Shown: one piece after another, positions 1 through 6,860 of the stretch
How the letters are laid out: the number at the start of each line of letters is the position of its first letter
Numbering within the stretch: the first letter of the stretch is position 1
Origin: Cyanobacteriota bacterium
Lineage (GTDB): Bacteria > Cyanobacteriota > Cyanobacteriia > Leptolyngbyales > Leptolyngbyaceae
NCBI GenBank assembly: GCA_027482985.1
Contig: JAIXVO010000307.1
Span: forward strand, 1 to 11,702
Reading direction: 5' to 3'
Length of the DNA stretch: 11,702 nucleotides
Notes under the pieces: model-generated
What the model saw: the letters and a program-made list of their open reading frames with translations, nothing else
Told to the model about the DNA's origin: nothing
Databases searched by the model: none
Position numbers and translations under genes: made by a program

Positions 1-8
1 CAGTAGCA

Positions 9-722
9 TTAAGTACTGCACAAAACCAACGCCTGCCCCACCACCGGACGGAAATCATTCTTGTTAGCTTTTTCGACTTCTTTATAAATCGCGATCGCTT
101 CTTCGTAGCGCTTCTGACTGACGTACACATCCGCCAGCAAAATTTGCACCGATCCGACATCCACACTATTCGGCTGCACCTGATTCGCCTGACTCGCATT
201 CTTCAAAGTGTCCTGCAACAAGCCAGCCGCCGCTTCGGGACGCTGTTCTTGAATCAGCAGCGCCACCAGTCCGTTTAAAGCATTCATGTCACCGGGTTTC
301 GTCTTCAACACATCCCGATAAGTTTGCGCCGCCCCTTCGCGATCGCCCGTCTGTTGTTTCGCCTGCGCCAACAGCGTCGCGTACATCGTCTCGTTAGGGT
401 TCGCCTGACTCAGTTTTTCCAGCGGCGCGATCGCCCCTTTGATGTCATTCATCTGCAACCGCGTTTGGAGCAATCCTTTCAACGCCGTCTGATTATCCGG
501 TTCCCGTTGCAGCACCAGTTCATACCCTTTCGCCTGGGCTTCCAGTTCGGCTTTTTGGGCAGCCGGTGTGGCGGTCGCACCAGGAGCGGGATTATTGGCG
601 GTGGACGGTTGCCCAGAGGGGAAAAAAGTCGGAATCACTTGGGCCAGAGTTGGCACCAGGAACGCCAAAATACCTAACACCACGATCGTTGTTACCAACC
701 AGCGATTACGCTTTTCTGCCAC
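9..722 (-). CDS. Membrane-anchored TPR (tetratricopeptide repeat) protein, C-terminus probably truncated
   Basis: The 237-residue protein starts with a basic cytoplasmic tail (EKRNR) and one hydrophobic segment at about residues 9-28. A Pro/Ala/Thr-rich linker (about 33-56) follows, then helical repeats with TPR spacing at about 60-91, 93-125, 126-160 and 190-222. TPR arrays are scaffolds for protein-protein contacts; the partner is unknown and the array should face the periplasm or lumen. The start is GTG at 722, with an in-frame stop shortly upstream. A strong AGGAGG lies 23 bases upstream, too far to serve this start well. The last repeat begins (DFRPVVGQALVL) but ends abruptly in CST and a stop, just where a second TPR helix is expected. 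I suspect a frameshift, an insertion or an assembly edge. Confidence 0.8.
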   Translation of the reverse strand: MAEKRNRWLVTTIVVLGILAFLVPTLAQVIPTFFPSGQPSTANNPAPGATATPAAQKAELEAQAKGYELVLQREPDNQTALKGLLQTRLQMNDIKGAIAPLEKLSQANPNETMYATLLAQAKQQTGDREGAAQTYRDVLKTKPGDMNALNGLVALLIQEQRPEAAAGLLQDTLKNASQANQVQPNSVDVGSVQILLADVYVSQKRYEEAIAIYKEVEKANKNDFRPVVGQALVLCST

Positions 723-745
723 GGGATTCTCTTGAACTCAATCAG

Positions 746-751
746 CCTCCT
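746..751 (-). promoter_or_regulatory. Strong but misplaced Shine-Dalgarno AGGAGG upstream of the TPR gene
   Basis: AGGAGG on the minus strand lies 23 bases before the GTG start. A TTG codon 4 bases downstream of it opens an 11-codon reading frame that ends inside the start of the TPR gene. An ATG at 752-754, overlapping the motif, opens a 20-codon frame. This may be coincidence or a short leader peptide. Confidence 0.3.
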
Positions 752-752
752 C

Positions 753-781
753 ATTATGAACTACAAACTTCACTTCGTAAG
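753..781 (-). promoter_or_regulatory. Candidate sigma-70 promoter for the TPR gene
   Basis: On the minus strand a CATAAT -10 box (753-758, five of six consensus bases) sits 17 bases from a weak CTTACG -35 box (776-781). Transcription would start about 20 bases before the GTG codon. The -35 match is poor, so this is only a candidate. Confidence 0.3.
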
Positions 782-856
782 CATTCCTCACTAGCCGCCC
801 CGCACCAGACGCTGCCAGGCGTTACCATAAACAGGCTCCCTCCACTCTCCCGCTCA

Positions 857-1912
857 ATGAAACGTCGCACCCTGATTCAACGGTTATTGCAAACCTCAAC
901 TGGGTTAATTGGGGCAAACTTGCTGGCAGGCTGTAGCCCGCGGCGATCGCGCGATCCATGGTTTGATCAACAACTCCTGAATCCGACGGTCTCTTTGCCA
1001 GAGCATCTCCTCACCCCCGTAAGCGAGTTTTATGTGCAGTCCTACGGGTTGCCTGTGACGCTGGATGCCACGAAATGGCAGTTAGCGTTTGCAGGCGCGA
1101 GCGCCCAACCCTTCACCCTCTCCCTGGCGGATATTTTGGCAGCACCCCAGCAAACATTTCACCTCACCCTGGAATGTATCGGCAATCAGACGGGCGGTGA
1201 GCAAATTGGCAATGCCATCTGGCAAGGCACGCCGCTATCCCCCTTTCTAGCCAAAGCGCAACTTCGCCCGGAAGTCACTCACTGCATTCTGCATGGCGCT
1301 GATTCCTACGAAACCACTCTGCCCCTGAGCGATTTACAGCGCTCTGATGTGTGTCTGGTGCATCGCATGAATCAGGCTCCCCTCACGCCGGAGCATGGGT
1401 ATCCTGTGCGGTTAATCGTACCGGGACGCTTTGGGCAGAAACAGCCGAAGTGGTTAGTCAAAATTGAGGCGATCGCGGAGCCGAAGCAGGGCTATTGGGA
1501 GCGGCAGGGCTGGTCGAATACGGCCACGATCCCGCTGCATGGCGTGATTCGGCAGGTGCAGCAGGATTTAGTCTGGCATCGGCAATCCCAGGTGGAACTC
1601 AGTCGGACGGGGGCGACGGGCTGGGCGGAGGGAGTCTTGATTGCGGGGATTGCGTTGGATCAAGCCAGCCCGATTCAAGCTATCCGGGTTAGTACGGACG
1701 GGGGGAAAACCTGGCAACGGGCGCAGCAAAATCAACCCACGTCGCCCCATGAATGGACCCTGTGGCGTTATTTGTGGCGACCGCAACAGGCAGGCCAGCA
1801 TACCTTATTGGCGATCGCCCAAACAGCTGACCAGACACAACCCCTGAGAGACGATCAGAAAATGGATGGCAGTGCTGGGGCGTTGAAAATCCACGTCAAT
1901 TTGACCGCTTAG
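857..1912 (+). CDS. Sulfite-oxidase-like molybdopterin-dependent oxidoreductase, Tat-exported lipoprotein
   Basis: This 351-residue protein resembles the sulfite oxidase / YedY-type molybdoenzymes. The N-terminus has a twin-arginine motif (KRRTLIQ, residues 2-8), a hydrophobic stretch and a lipobox LAGC with Cys26. It should therefore be exported folded, with cofactor, and lipid-anchored. The Moco domain spans about 50-210. Cys107 in LECIGN is the expected molybdenum ligand, and the GYPVRLIVPGRFG...KWL block (181-200) is typical of the family. The C-terminal Ig-like dimerisation domain (about 225-348) includes VSTDGGKTW. The Arg pair that follows the ligand Cys in true sulfite oxidases is replaced by QTGG, so the substrate is unclear. 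I chose ATG 857 because it begins the Tat signal; the frame stays open upstream but there overlaps the TPR gene. No cytochrome or heme partner gene is adjacent. Confidence 0.87.
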   Translation: MKRRTLIQRLLQTSTGLIGANLLAGCSPRRSRDPWFDQQLLNPTVSLPEHLLTPVSEFYVQSYGLPVTLDATKWQLAFAGASAQPFTLSLADILAAPQQTFHLTLECIGNQTGGEQIGNAIWQGTPLSPFLAKAQLRPEVTHCILHGADSYETTLPLSDLQRSDVCLVHRMNQAPLTPEHGYPVRLIVPGRFGQKQPKWLVKIEAIAEPKQGYWERQGWSNTATIPLHGVIRQVQQDLVWHRQSQVELSRTGATGWAEGVLIAGIALDQASPIQAIRVSTDGGKTWQRAQQNQPTSPHEWTLWRYLWRPQQAGQHTLLAIAQTADQTQPLRDDQKMDGSAGALKIHVNLTA

Positions 1913-1918
1913 TGGACG

Positions 1919-1972
1919 CAGGCAGCAGGCAACAGGCAGCAGCGTTCATGCCCATCAATGGCTCGCTGCCTG
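1919..1972. repeat. GCAGGCAGCAGG-type short repeats with a hairpin between convergent genes
   Basis: The 91-base gap between the convergent molybdoenzyme and GMC genes starts with near-repeats of CAGGCAGCAG (1919-1930 and 1933-1942). An 8-base stem CAGGCAGC (1933-1940) pairs with GCTGCCTG (1965-1972) around a 24-base loop. There is no T-tract, so it is at best a weak shared terminator. Confidence 0.45.
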
Positions 1973-2003
1973 CGACCTTGCCGCACCGGGGGATAGCGCC
2001 GCT

Positions 2004-3782
2004 CTACACCACCCGCCGCAGATGATTTGCCAATCGAATCGCCAGCGCCGCCAGGGTCAACGTCGGATTTGCCGCCGGAGACGTGGGGAAGACGGAGAGA
2101 TCGCAGGCATAGAGGTTGTTATAGGTGTGGAACTTGAGGTTCGGATCTACCACACTTGTTGCGGGATTAGGCCCCATCCGCAGCGTCCCGACTTCATGGG
2201 CGACTCCACCCAATCCCGCTTCGTTCAGGTTCAAATTGCCACCGGGTAGCGGCACCCCACCCAACGCGTTAATGATCTGATCCTTGAGGGCATTCATTTC
2301 GCCCCAGAACGGATCGGCGGTGGGACTGCGCTGGATGGTGATTTGCGGCTTGATGTTGGGGGCACCCACCTGCCGCACCGTGTTGCCATTCAGCAGCGGT
2401 GAGTTAAACAGGAATACAATTTCGCACAGCATCATGTTATTTTTCATTTGTTCATGCCGCTGCATCGTCTCGTCATCCATAAACCGCCCCTGGTTATAGT
2501 CGGCCCCCAGTTCCAGCACCACGTTATAAGCGTGATTGGTGGCGGAGATATTGCGATGTTGCGAGACGATCTTGCTGCACTGGTTAGCTCGGTAGAAGGG
2601 CGAGGTGCGGGGCAGGGCGAAATGGGTGAAGTAGATGGGATGGTCAGTGATGCCTGTGCCAATTAGGTTGTTCGGATCGCGCAGGTTGCTGATTTGGGCA
2701 ATCTTGGCACTTTCGATCGTGCCGGCTGCCAGCACGACCGTCTTAGCCCGATAAGTGCGGTTCTGGCGGGAAATCAGGTCATAGGCAACGACACTGGCTT
2801 CATTGGGATTATTCAAGTCAATCCGGTTCACCACATGATTGAGATTAATCGCCAGGGTGTCATTCCCGGATGAACCATTAGTGAGCATAGATTCCATCAG
2901 CAGGTCAGCGGTGGAGAACATCCCGGTGGGAATAGTGCTGGTGTTGCCGTTGGAGTACTGAACCGCGACCGGAGCATCATTGTGATTGTAGGTGGGGAGA
3001 ATGCGAGCGAGCGATCGCTGCACTTCAGTTTGATAATCGGAGGCGGGGATGGCACTGCGATTCATCAGCCCTTCTGCCAGGTCGTAGCCTTCCCGTTCCA
3101 GGTATTGCTTCACATCGGATGTCCAAAAATCGAGTTCCCAGGGCAACATTCGGGGAATTAGACCGCCCCAAAAAATCGATTTACCACCCAAATTAAACGC
3201 CTGGCCACCATTGAAGTTGGAGTTGCCGACATTGGTGTAGTTATTGACTTTAAATTCGTCGTACAGACCCCAGACGTGTTTGCTGAATTGCCCCACTTGA
3301 TGCTGACGAGGGAGGTTGGCGACGTGGGTGGGGAAGAGATAACTGCCTGCTTCCAGGACTAAGACATTCAAGCCCAGATCAGAGCATTGATCCGCCAGAA
3401 TGCCGCCCCCCACGCCGGAGCCGACAATGATCACATCGTACAATCGAGTGGCATCCAGGTTGGGCGGAAAGAACATCTGCTGAACGCGCGAATTTTCGAC
3501 AAAAATTTCATCCACCACCGGAAAGGGTACCTGGGCCTCCGTGAAGCCAAAGTTGGCGTTTGCACTGGGAAACACTTGCAGATTGGCACCCGTCATCCAG
3601 TAGTCCAGCTCTAAGACAAACTTAAACTGGATGCCCTGTGGATAGTCCGTTTCAGCGAGTTCAAAGACCCACGCTCCATTTTGATAAATACCCGAAATAT
3701 CCTTAGTCCAGTCGCGATTGGTACGGAGTGTGATGAGTGTATCAGGGCGATAGCGAACCGTTTGAAACCGAATCGTAAACAT
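2004..3782 (-). CDS. GMC-family FAD-dependent oxidoreductase with extra N-terminal beta domain
   Basis: The 592-residue protein is a glucose-methanol-choline family flavoenzyme, which oxidises an alcohol or sugar hydroxyl. The dinucleotide-binding motif YDVIIVGSGVGGG lies at 115-127 with acidic E144. A GMC signature (GGKSIFWGGLIPRM) lies at 199-212 and the C-terminal substrate domain at about 430-592. His529 (HEVGTLRMG) and Asn572 (SPAANPT) align with the catalytic His/Asn pair. Residues 1-100 precede the flavin domain and look like a beta-sandwich of the CBM20/48 type (NRDW...W.FEL...YPQGIQFKFVLELDYWMTG). No signal peptide is visible, so a cytoplasmic site is likely. ATG 3782 has AAGGA (3793-3797) 10 bases upstream. 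The sugar-dehydrogenase-like ending (SVFPTSPAANPTLTLAALA) suggests a sugar or polyol substrate, but this is inference. Confidence 0.88.
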   Translation of the reverse strand: MFTIRFQTVRYRPDTLITLRTNRDWTKDISGIYQNGAWVFELAETDYPQGIQFKFVLELDYWMTGANLQVFPSANANFGFTEAQVPFPVVDEIFVENSRVQQMFFPPNLDATRLYDVIIVGSGVGGGILADQCSDLGLNVLVLEAGSYLFPTHVANLPRQHQVGQFSKHVWGLYDEFKVNNYTNVGNSNFNGGQAFNLGGKSIFWGGLIPRMLPWELDFWTSDVKQYLEREGYDLAEGLMNRSAIPASDYQTEVQRSLARILPTYNHNDAPVAVQYSNGNTSTIPTGMFSTADLLMESMLTNGSSGNDTLAINLNHVVNRIDLNNPNEASVVAYDLISRQNRTYRAKTVVLAAGTIESAKIAQISNLRDPNNLIGTGITDHPIYFTHFALPRTSPFYRANQCSKIVSQHRNISATNHAYNVVLELGADYNQGRFMDDETMQRHEQMKNNMMLCEIVFLFNSPLLNGNTVRQVGAPNIKPQITIQRSPTADPFWGEMNALKDQIINALGGVPLPGGNLNLNEAGLGGVAHEVGTLRMGPNPATSVVDPNLKFHTYNNLYACDLSVFPTSPAANPTLTLAALAIRLANHLRRVV

Positions 3783-3850
3783 GACAGTTGCATCCTTACA
3801 GGTAGTGTGATGTGCAATCGTGAATGATTGCGCGGGGGCAATGAATTGAA

Positions 3851-3886
3851 GTCAAATCAAAGTCAATTTTGACTCTTAGATTTGAC
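3851..3886. repeat. Two-step inverted repeat with TTGAC half-sites
   Basis: Outer arms GTCAAATC (3851-3858) and GATTTGAC (3879-3886) enclose inner arms AGTCAA (3861-3866) and TTGACT (3869-3874) around a 2-base centre. All 14 arm bases pair. It lies 70-105 bases upstream of the GMC start and could be an operator or a hairpin. Confidence 0.55.
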
Positions 3887-3889
3887 ACC

Positions 3890-3909
3890 GCAGTGGGCTT
3901 GAACACTGC
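3890..3909. repeat. Inverted repeat GCAGTG-N8-CACTGC
   Basis: Perfect 6-base arms at 3890-3895 and 3904-3909 with an 8-base loop. It begins 4 bases after the preceding dyad, so the two make a compact pair of stem-loops. Confidence 0.4.
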
Positions 3910-4000
3910 TATTGGAGAAAACCCGATCGCGGCAAATCATTCCGGACAAATCTTTTGCATGTCAGCGATCACCTATGTTTCATCCATTTCATGACGAATT

Positions 4001-4026
4001 ACCCACGCTTGGGTGATGACCATCAC
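4001..4026. repeat. Overlapping dyads ACCCA-N4-TGGGT and GTGATG-N2-CATCAC
   Basis: The first dyad has 5-base arms at 4001-4005 and 4010-4014. The second is an operator-like 14-base palindrome (4013-4018 and 4021-4026) sharing two bases with the first. They lie about 200 bases upstream of the receiver gene. Confidence 0.4.
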
Positions 4027-4219
4027 TGCATCGACTAATCCTGAGGCATGCTGTTAGCCCAAAGTGGGTGAGTTGCTATCTCCATTGAGATGACTGCAAT
4101 AGAGGAAGACTCCGACTAGATAAAACTCTATGCTCGAACTGTGAATCGTATCCGCCCTGCCCTGCTGCCTGCACTGCCGCAAATCAGGGGGCGAGATTCC
4201 CGTAGGTTAAAGAGACAGA

Positions 4220-4867
4220 ATGCCCATGACACCCACTAATTCTCAAGTCAGAGTCCTGATTGCCGAACGGACCCTCAGCATCGCCGAACTGATTGCCAGA
4301 AGTTTACGGCATCAAGGCTATACGATCGCAGGCATCGTCAACTCCACCGAGCAAGCGATCACCTATGCCACCCTGACTGCGCCCGACATCGTTTTACTGG
4401 ATTTGCCCCTAGAGGGGGAAGTAGATACTTTTGCCGCAGGCTGGAAGATTTTGAGTGAAATTCAATGTCCTGTGGTGTACATGACCACCCAAACCAAAGA
4501 TCTGCGACCCCAAAATCGCCAGGTGAATCCCTACGGTTTTTTGCTCAAACCCTTCACTGTTGAAGAACTCAAAACCACCATCGACCAAACCCTCGCCCAC
4601 TATCGACAAGGTTGGCAGCGTGATCGCGACTATCCCCCTCTCCCCACGGCTCTGGAACCCGATGATCCGTTGCTACCGATTCTCGCTGCCGCCAGTGCCA
4701 TCTCGCCCATGCCCCGCGTCGTCTTCCGGGGCGATCGCTGGCAAATTTATACCCCCCCCGCTGCCTACACCGCCGACCTGTTCTCCCTCTGCCAGCACTA
4801 CACCGGACGTTATCCCCTCGAAATCCTCGCCTGGAACGAGGCAACAGGGGAGGATGAGGAGGAATGA
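4220..4867 (+). CDS. Atypical response-regulator receiver protein with uncharacterised C-terminal tail
   Basis: Residues 10-130 of 215 form a CheY-like receiver. The beta-1 strand is RVLIAERT, the phosphoacceptor is Asp61 (IVLLDLP), the switch residues are Thr89/Thr90 (YMTT) and the conserved Lys110 sits in LLKPF. The magnesium-binding acidic pair, usually E-D or D-D, reads Glu16-Arg17, so one acid is replaced by a base. The remaining 85 residues hold no helix-turn-helix, kinase or GGDEF motif that I recognise. They are Pro-rich at first, then RVVFRGDRWQIY...GRYPLEILAW and an acidic end. ATG 4220 has AGAG 5 bases upstream; a second in-frame ATG at 4226 is possible. No histidine kinase is adjacent. 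The role is probably signalling by protein contact, or phosphorylation-independent. Confidence 0.82.
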   Translation: MPMTPTNSQVRVLIAERTLSIAELIARSLRHQGYTIAGIVNSTEQAITYATLTAPDIVLLDLPLEGEVDTFAAGWKILSEIQCPVVYMTTQTKDLRPQNRQVNPYGFLLKPFTVEELKTTIDQTLAHYRQGWQRDRDYPPLPTALEPDDPLLPILAAASAISPMPRVVFRGDRWQIYTPPAAYTADLFSLCQHYTGRYPLEILAWNEATGEDEEE

Positions 4868-4869
4868 AT

Positions 4870-4912
4870 GAAGGGAGGGAGAGGGAGGGAGAGGAAGGGA
4901 GAGGGAGAAGGA
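4870..4912 (+). repeat. 43-base polypurine tract directly after the receiver gene
   Basis: An uninterrupted purine run built from GGGAGGGAGA-like units starts 3 bases after the TGA stop at 4865-4867. It is partly complementary to the pyrimidine tract at 5031-5080, with which it could form the outer arm of a long imperfect hairpin. Confidence 0.7.
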
Positions 4913-4949
4913 CGATGATTGCTTGCCTGAATCCTGCCGCTTAGAGACT

Positions 4950-5028
4950 TTTGCTGAGACGTGCCAACGGCATATCTCTACGATTTATCACGTTTGCTGA
5001 GACGTGCCAACGGCACGTCTCTACGATT
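4950..5028 (+). repeat. Tandem pair of 36-base palindromic units
   Basis: Copies at 4950-4985 and 4993-5028 match at 34 of 36 positions and are separated by 7 bases. Each has the form TTTGCT, arm GAGACGTGCC, AAC, second arm, TACGATT. In copy 2 the arms (4999-5008 and 5012-5021) pair perfectly over 10 bases. In copy 1 the second arm carries TA instead of CG, which breaks the stem. Palindromes of this GAGACGT...ACGTCTC type are familiar as dispersed intergenic elements in cyanobacteria. Confidence 0.8.
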
Positions 5029-5030
5029 GA

Positions 5031-5080
5031 TCCCGCTCTCCCGCTCTCCCGCTCTCCCTTCCTTCCCCTCCCTTCCCTCA
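5031..5080 (+). repeat. Polypyrimidine tract with three tandem CCGCTCTC units
   Basis: CCGCTCTC is repeated exactly at 5033-5040, 5041-5048 and 5049-5056. A pure C/T run continues to about 5079. It mirrors the purine tract on the other side of the palindromic pair. From here to 5162 I see nothing else, and no clear promoter for the next gene. Confidence 0.7.
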
Positions 5081-5162
5081 GTTTGTCCCCAACAAACATC
5101 GCCATTTCCTCGATCGCCCAGTATCTTAGTAGCTGAATGTCCACCCTACCCCCTTGAGCCTG

Positions 5163-6824
5163 ATGACTGTCTCCCCTCAGCCTCGCACTCTAGTTTCTGT
5201 CCTAGTTCGATTGATGTCTGGTTCGGCGATGACGATCGCGATCGCGGTTGGCATCAACCCTGAACGGAGTGCTGTAGCGGCACCGCAAGACATTGAATTG
5301 CAGGTGGGGGTGGTGCAGCGATTTGGGGGCAAGCCGCAGGATACGATGACGCTGAAGGCAGTACCCGGCGATCGCCTGACGATTCAATTGCCAGCGGCGG
5401 GGGCGACGAGGACTCTGACCAGCGACACCGCGAAGCTGGCGATCGTGATGCAACCCTTGCCGGAAGCACAGATTGAAGAACGACTGGTGTTTAGTACCCA
5501 TCGCAGCTTTGAGAGTGCGGAAGAAGATGCGACTCGCTGGAAGGCGGCAGGTATTCCTGTGGAGATTGCTCAACCGAAGCGCTGGCAGGTGTGGGCGAAG
5601 CGGGATGTATACAACACGCCATTACTGCGCCGGTTACTGTTGCAAAGTTTGGAAGCCAAAGGAATTCAGACGGCATTTATTGACACGCAAGTTCTGCGGC
5701 AGACCCCCCAGGCAGCGGTGGTGGTGAATGGGCAGCAATTTGCCCCAGATGAACTGACCGTGACGGCACGCCAGGGCAAAATTCAAGTGACTAGTCAGGT
5801 GGGCGAGAGCGATCGCACGACTCGCCTTTATCCCGGTCGCTTACGGCTGCAACCCAACGCCTACGGTAGTTATACCCTGGTAAATGATGTGCCGTTGGAG
5901 GCGTACCTGCGCGGGGTGGTGCCCCACGAGATTGGCACCTTTGCGGGACAGCCGGTGTTAGAAGTGCAGGCGATTTTAGCTAGAACCTATGCCCTGCGAA
6001 ACTTACGTCGCTTCGCCGTGGATAACTATCAACTCTGTGCCGACACCCAATGTCAGGTGTATTTTGGCTTGGGAGATGCCCACCCGAAAACCGATCGCGC
6101 GATCGCGGCCACTCGCGGCAAGGTGTTGACCTACCAGAATGAATTAGTGGATGCCGTGTACTCAGCCAATACGGGGGGAGCTACCGCTGAATTTGATGAT
6201 GTCTGGCATGGCCCCAACCGCCCCTACCTGACCACCAAAATTGATGCCGTCGGGAATGTCTGGAATCTGGCACAACGCCCTCTCTCCAATGAGCAAAATT
6301 TCCGCCAATTCCTGCAACAGAAGCAAGGCTTTAATGAAGCGACCCAAAAATGGTTCCGCTGGCGTTACGACAGTTCCATTGCTGAACTGAATAAAGATTT
6401 ACGAGAGTATTTGCAGAACAAACGGCACCCCTTGGCCAACTTTAAGACAGTCCAGCGATTAGAAGTGGTGGAACGGGCACCCTCTGGCCGCGTCCAGAAG
6501 TTACAAGTCACCACCGACCAGGGTGTCGTCCAACTGGAGAAAGACAACATCTTGATTGCCCTCTATGCCCCGGCCAGCCTCATGTTTAAGATCGATCCCC
6601 TGCTCAATGCCCAAAAGCAAATTACGGGTTATGCCTTCAGCGGCGGCGGCTTAGGGCATGGCGTGGGTCTCAGCCAAACGGGATCTTACCGCCTGGGCGA
6701 ATTAGGCTGGACGAGCGATCGCATCCTCCAGTTCTACTACCCCGGCACCCAACTCCAACCCGTCAGCAACGCGATCGTCTTTTGGCGCGAGCCAGCCCAA
6801 TTACAAAGCGTCAAGCCGCAGTGA
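5163..6824 (+). CDS. SpoIID/LytB-domain exported peptidoglycan-acting protein
   Basis: The 553-residue protein has a hydrophobic N-terminal segment (about 9-30) and a likely signal-peptidase site near AVAA at 37-40, so it should act in the periplasm. Residues about 105-175 resemble a SPOR-like fold (FSTHRSFESAEEDATRWKAAG). The SpoIID/LytB domain follows: EAYLRGVVPHEIG with Glu256, the expected catalytic acid; EVQAILARTYALRN (267-280); YSANTGGATAEFDDVW (333-348); and near the C-terminus GGGLGHGVGLSQTGSYRLG. SpoIID is a lytic transglycosylase that cuts denuded glycan strands; LytB is an amidase enhancer. I chose ATG 5163; a TTG three codons upstream (5154) is the alternative. Neither has a strong Shine-Dalgarno. 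In cyanobacteria, which do not sporulate, the likely role is wall remodelling at septa. Confidence 0.88.
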   Translation: MTVSPQPRTLVSVLVRLMSGSAMTIAIAVGINPERSAVAAPQDIELQVGVVQRFGGKPQDTMTLKAVPGDRLTIQLPAAGATRTLTSDTAKLAIVMQPLPEAQIEERLVFSTHRSFESAEEDATRWKAAGIPVEIAQPKRWQVWAKRDVYNTPLLRRLLLQSLEAKGIQTAFIDTQVLRQTPQAAVVVNGQQFAPDELTVTARQGKIQVTSQVGESDRTTRLYPGRLRLQPNAYGSYTLVNDVPLEAYLRGVVPHEIGTFAGQPVLEVQAILARTYALRNLRRFAVDNYQLCADTQCQVYFGLGDAHPKTDRAIAATRGKVLTYQNELVDAVYSANTGGATAEFDDVWHGPNRPYLTTKIDAVGNVWNLAQRPLSNEQNFRQFLQQKQGFNEATQKWFRWRYDSSIAELNKDLREYLQNKRHPLANFKTVQRLEVVERAPSGRVQKLQVTTDQGVVQLEKDNILIALYAPASLMFKIDPLLNAQKQITGYAFSGGGLGHGVGLSQTGSYRLGELGWTSDRILQFYYPGTQLQPVSNAIVFWREPAQLQSVKPQ

Positions 6825-6860
6825 AGGCAGAAGGCAGAAAAGGCAGAAGGCAGAAGGCAG
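6824..6860 (+). repeat. Five AAGGCAG heptamers abutting the spoIID-like stop codon
   Basis: Units lie at 6824-6830, 6831-6837, 6840-6846, 6847-6853 and 6854-6860, with a 2-base AA break after the second. The final A of the TGA stop is the first base of the array. Heptamer arrays (STRR type) are known from cyanobacterial intergenic regions. Confidence 0.85.

Larger units (their letters stand above)
3783..4219. other. 437-base intergenic region between divergent GMC and receiver genes
   Basis: No credible gene lies here; open frames are short and lack family features. It must hold the promoters of both divergent genes. I see no clear -35/-10 pair, though TATGCT (4129-4134) could be a plus-strand -10 box. 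The region contains a run of dyad symmetries, listed separately, and some HIP1-like GCGATC fragments. Confidence 0.6.

Noticed and set aside
566..856. 97-residue upstream extension of the molybdoenzyme
   Set aside because: It would overlap the TPR gene and bury the Tat signal in the middle of the protein.
4950..5028. CRISPR-like repeat pair
   Set aside because: Only two copies, a 7-base gap instead of a spacer, strong internal palindromes and no cas genes.
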